Below, in pieces: positions 61,547 through 64,000 of a DNA stretch of 64,000 nucleotides; positions within the stretch are counted from its first letter, which is position 1, and the number at the start of each line of letters is the position of its first letter. The translations under genes were made by a program, and so were the position numbers. The notes below the pieces were generated by a model. The model saw nothing but the letters and a program-made list of their open reading frames with translations, searched no databases and was not told the origin of the DNA. The stretch is from Nonlabens sp. Hel1_33_55. GTDB taxonomy: Bacteria; Bacteroidota; Bacteroidia; Flavobacteriales; Flavobacteriaceae. The stretch lies in contig NZ_LT627735.1 of assembly GCF_900101765.1 (NCBI RefSeq), positions 868,001 through 932,000 of the forward strand, in the 5' to 3' direction.

Positions 61547-64000
61547 ATGAAAGACAGGATAATAGCGATTCTTTTCTCCACTAGAACCATGTCTGTTTTA
61601 CTTCTCGTTTTTGCAATAAGCATGGCGGTTGGAACATTTATTGAAAATTCATACGACACACCTACATCTAAGCTTTGGGTCTACAATACCTGGTGGTTTT
61701 CATTGCTAATACTATGGTTGATGCTCAATTTTATTGGGAATATCAAACGCTACCAATTATGGCAGTGGAAAAAATGGGCTACACTCACCATGCACCTATC
61801 ATGGATCTTGATCATTATAGGCGCTGGAATTACTAGATACATTTCTTATGAAGGAATGATGTTAATACGTGAAGGCCAGACTGAGGATACTTTTTTAAGT
61901 GATGAAACTTATTATAGCGTTTTGATCCAAGGCGAAGATTCTGATGGTAACCCCATGCAACGTGAGGTCAAGGAGAAAATATTGTTAAGTCGGTATGATT
62001 ATGACGATGTAGAAACCTTTAGCTTTTATGATGAGGATGTCAGCTTACAAATAGATACACTTATCTATGATGCGGTTGAAGGTTTAAAACCTAGTGAAAG
62101 CGGTGATAGATATTTAAAGATCGTTGAAGCTGGTGGCGGTACGCGACATGATCACCTTATCAAAGATGGAGAAGAAGCTAGTATACACGGTGTTTTATTT
62201 GCGGTAAACAAAGATCCTCAAGAGGCTGCAGATAAAGGGATGATCAACATCATAGAGAACTGGAATGGTTACTCGATCCAGACACCTTTCGAAGGCGATT
62301 ATCTACGTATGGCAGATCAGCAAAAAGGAGATGTCTATCCAGATTCTCTCCAACCTTTACAGCTGCGATCGTTGTACAACATGGCTGGAATGCAGTTTGT
62401 AATTCCAGAACCCATCCAGCAAGGTGAGGTTGGTATCGTGGCCAGCCCAGAGCCTACGGCAGCAAAAGCGTACGGATTAATAGGAACCCTACGCAGCGGT
62501 GGAGAAGAGCAAAAAATTGAGATACTAGGTGGAAAAGGTATTCTCACTGACTTTTCCAGTACAGACATTAACGGTATGAAGTTTTATATCAAATATGGAT
62601 CGATTGAGCGTGAGCTGCCTTTTAGTATTACACTTAATGATTTTATAGCTAACAAATATCCAGGTACAGAAAAAGCTTATTCTTCTTACGAAAGTAAAGT
62701 GGTTGTCACCAATCCTGATAGCACTAAGACAGACGAGCATATTTACATGAATCACGTTTTAGATAAAGCTGGCTACAGATTCTTTCAGTCTGGTTTTGAT
62801 CCAGACGAGTTGGGAACGCATCTTTCTGTCAACCATGATTTCTGGGGAAAGGCCGTTACATATACAGGTTACATTTTGCTGTATATCGCCATGATGGCGT
62901 TGATTTTTGATCCTAATACAAGATTCGGCGAGTTGCGCAGATTGATCAATAGAGTGGAGAAGCGCAAAGCAAAACAAACCTTGATGATCGCGGTTTTGAT
63001 GATGGGAAGTTTCGCTTTCGCGGAAGCGAACTTTCAACCGCCACCTGTGCAAGCAGATAGTTTGCAAGTAGATCACACCGGTCATAACCACGCCATCCAG
63101 CAACCGGCAGCTGCAGGTCACGTAGGTCATAACCATGAGACCACTGACAGTGACACATCCATGGAAAGTCGAGAAGGTGTGAGCACCAACATGCCTGCTG
63201 ATGCCATGAAGTCAGAGCAAACAGCGCTAGTGCAGCCACAGGTATTACCAGAAATACCACTGCGTGTTCTGGACAGTATTATCGTGGCAAACATGGTTCC
63301 CAAGGCTCAAGCAGACCGTTTTGGTAGAGTAGTGGTGCAGGACAATGGTCGCATGAAACCCATAGCGACGCTAGCTTCTGAAGTACTGCGTCGTATGTCA
63401 GAGCGTGATTACTATGAAGCTAAGGTTGGTGATTCTACGGTTAGACTTTCACCAGAACAAACGCTTATTAGCATGATGCAAATGGGGCAGCTTTGGTTTG
63501 AGGTTCCCATTATCAAAATGAATTACAAGAACGATTCATTAAGATCTGTTATTGATGTGGATAAGAGCCGCTCTTTTGCCAGCGGTATGGATTTCTTCAG
63601 AAAACCAAACGGAGAAGTTGGCGGTTATAAACTAAGTCCATTCCTAGACGATGCTAACCGCGCCGATGTTAAGACCAACATCCAAAACGAATTTATTGAT
63701 ATCAACTTTAGCGTTGGTTTGTTGGATCAAGTGATTAGTGGTTCCATTCTAAAGATTTTCCCTAATCCAAATGCCGAGAATAACACGTGGTTCTCCTCAT
63801 TGGAACGCGACGATGCCGGCTTTGAAAGAGAAGGCGATTATAATTTTGTTCGAGACTTTATACCTGCTTACACTACTTTACTGAATGAAGGCAATCAGAC
63901 TGGAGATTATTTAAGAGCCAACACTGCACTCAACAGTCTCTTTGAATTCCAGCGCGCTTATGGCGCAGAAGTGATGCCATCAGAAGATAAAATTGAGGCA
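61547..64000 (+). CDS. cytochrome c biogenesis protein, CcsB/CcsA fusion type, cut by window edge
   Basis: An open frame of 818 codons from ATG 61547 to the window end. The N-terminal part is ResB/CcsB-like: membrane spans (MSVLLLVFAISMAVGTFIE, WWFSLLILWLMLNFIGNI, LTMHLSWILIIIGAGITRY), a long periplasmic domain, and a span followed by a basic loop. A His-rich stretch (HTGHNHAIQQ, HVGHNHETT) follows, then a second soluble region (VVVQDNGRMKPIATLASE) typical of the Bacteroidota form. The CcsA heme-handling part would lie beyond the edge. A palindrome copy encodes GSFAFAEANF. Confidence 0.88.
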   Translation, partial: MKDRIIAILFSTRTMSVLLLVFAISMAVGTFIENSYDTPTSKLWVYNTWWFSLLILWLMLNFIGNIKRYQLWQWKKWATLTMHLSWILIIIGAGITRYISYEGMMLIREGQTEDTFLSDETYYSVLIQGEDSDGNPMQREVKEKILLSRYDYDDVETFSFYDEDVSLQIDTLIYDAVEGLKPSESGDRYLKIVEAGGGTRHDHLIKDGEEASIHGVLFAVNKDPQEAADKGMINIIENWNGYSIQTPFEGDYLRMADQQKGDVYPDSLQPLQLRSLYNMAGMQFVIPEPIQQGEVGIVASPEPTAAKAYGLIGTLRSGGEEQKIEILGGKGILTDFSSTDINGMKFYIKYGSIERELPFSITLNDFIANKYPGTEKAYSSYESKVVVTNPDSTKTDEHIYMNHVLDKAGYRFFQSGFDPDELGTHLSVNHDFWGKAVTYTGYILLYIAMMALIFDPNTRFGELRRLINRVEKRKAKQTLMIAVLMMGSFAFAEANFQPPPVQADSLQVDHTGHNHAIQQPAAAGHVGHNHETTDSDTSMESREGVSTNMPADAMKSEQTALVQPQVLPEIPLRVLDSIIVANMVPKAQADRFGRVVVQDNGRMKPIATLASEVLRRMSERDYYEAKVGDSTVRLSPEQTLISMMQMGQLWFEVPIIKMNYKNDSLRSVIDVDKSRSFASGMDFFRKPNGEVGGYKLSPFLDDANRADVKTNIQNEFIDINFSVGLLDQVISGSILKIFPNPNAENNTWFSSLERDDAGFEREGDYNFVRDFIPAYTTLLNEGNQTGDYLRANTALNSLFEFQRAYGAEVMPSEDKIEA
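63013..63028. repeat. 16-bp palindrome copy 19 (15/16)
   Basis: CGCTTTCGCGGAAGCG in the ccsBA-type gene, read as AFAEA at the end of a membrane segment. Confidence 0.9.

Noticed and set aside
61456..61659. 67-codon minus-strand frame
   Set aside because: It overlaps the start of the ccsBA-type gene on the other strand; the plus-strand frame is clearly real.
1..64000. tRNA, rRNA and insertion sequences
   Set aside because: I looked through the gaps for cloverleaf-like, rRNA-like and transposase-coding sequence and saw none; a covariance-model scan was not possible.

Overview
The window looks like chromosomal core DNA from a marine member of the Flavobacteriaceae (Bacteroidota). This rests on several things: the gene set and gene order (a PorX-type PglZ response regulator beside tsaE and alanine dehydrogenase, a fused lpxC-fabZ, gldI beside an nrnA-type gene, parA-parB-DUF5683-dapB-lepB), a moderately AT-rich composition, promoter -7 motifs of the TAnnTTTG type, and almost no Shine-Dalgarno sites. 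A genus such as Nonlabens is possible but is only a guess. I see no rRNA, tRNA, insertion sequence, prophage or CRISPR array.

Layout. 1-6600: leftward genes, with a partial dps and a small upstream gene, then the run parA-parB-DUF5683-dapB-lepB-WbqC-DUF1853. 6715-16991: a glycosyltransferase, a DEAD-type helicase, a TMTC-like TPR membrane protein, a Cys/Met-type PLP enzyme, an SDR and an FAD monooxygenase with an added zinc-finger-like N-terminus, and a DUF808 protein. 17128-23717: small enzymes (aldose-epimerase family, HAD, FrnE/DsbA), a lipoprotein, a broken second copy of the frnE 5' end, two unrecognised AT-rich genes, and lysA. 23718-26451: sucC alone, flanked by oppositely oriented repeat clusters and two 7-nt tandem arrays, one of them G-quadruplex-like on the minus strand. 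26452-33631: aroB, proline dehydrogenase, alanine dehydrogenase, tsaE, porX. 33618-45165: a rightward cluster for lipid A and fatty acids (HD protein, lpxD, lpxC-fabZ, lpxA, efp, a second lpxD-like gene, sucD, fabG), then a von Willebrand-type membrane protein and a prohibitin. 45214-49510: HHH protein, OmpA-type protein, DCC protein, mutS2. 49668-57982: ung, the ridA/nucleoside phosphorylase/ppk1/solute-binding-protein operon, two peptidyl-prolyl isomerases including GldI, an NrnA-type gene, ndk. 58067-61459: the DUF2520-KdsC-UbiA-Maf-lipoprotein operon. 61547-end: a cytochrome c biogenesis CcsB-CcsA-type gene cut by the window edge.

How the genes work together. lpxD, lpxC-fabZ, lpxA and the second lpxD-like gene cover early lipid A synthesis, with fabG and fabZ in fatty acid synthesis. 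dapB and lysA are both in the lysine/diaminopimelate pathway. PorX and GldI point to type IX secretion and gliding. sucC and sucD encode the two subunits of one enzyme but lie about 14 kb apart.

The most striking unexplained signal is a 16-bp perfect palindrome, CGCTTTCGCGAAAGCG. I find 10 exact copies, 8 with one mismatch and one weak copy. They fall mostly inside genes, use only two of the three possible reading frames, and are spaced far more evenly than chance (mean about 3.5 kb, hand-computed coefficient of variation about 0.35-0.4). This looks like a genome-scale DNA signal rather than part of any one gene. A second recurring theme is a set of promoters whose -7 box ends only 4-6 nt before the start codon, suggesting leaderless mRNAs.
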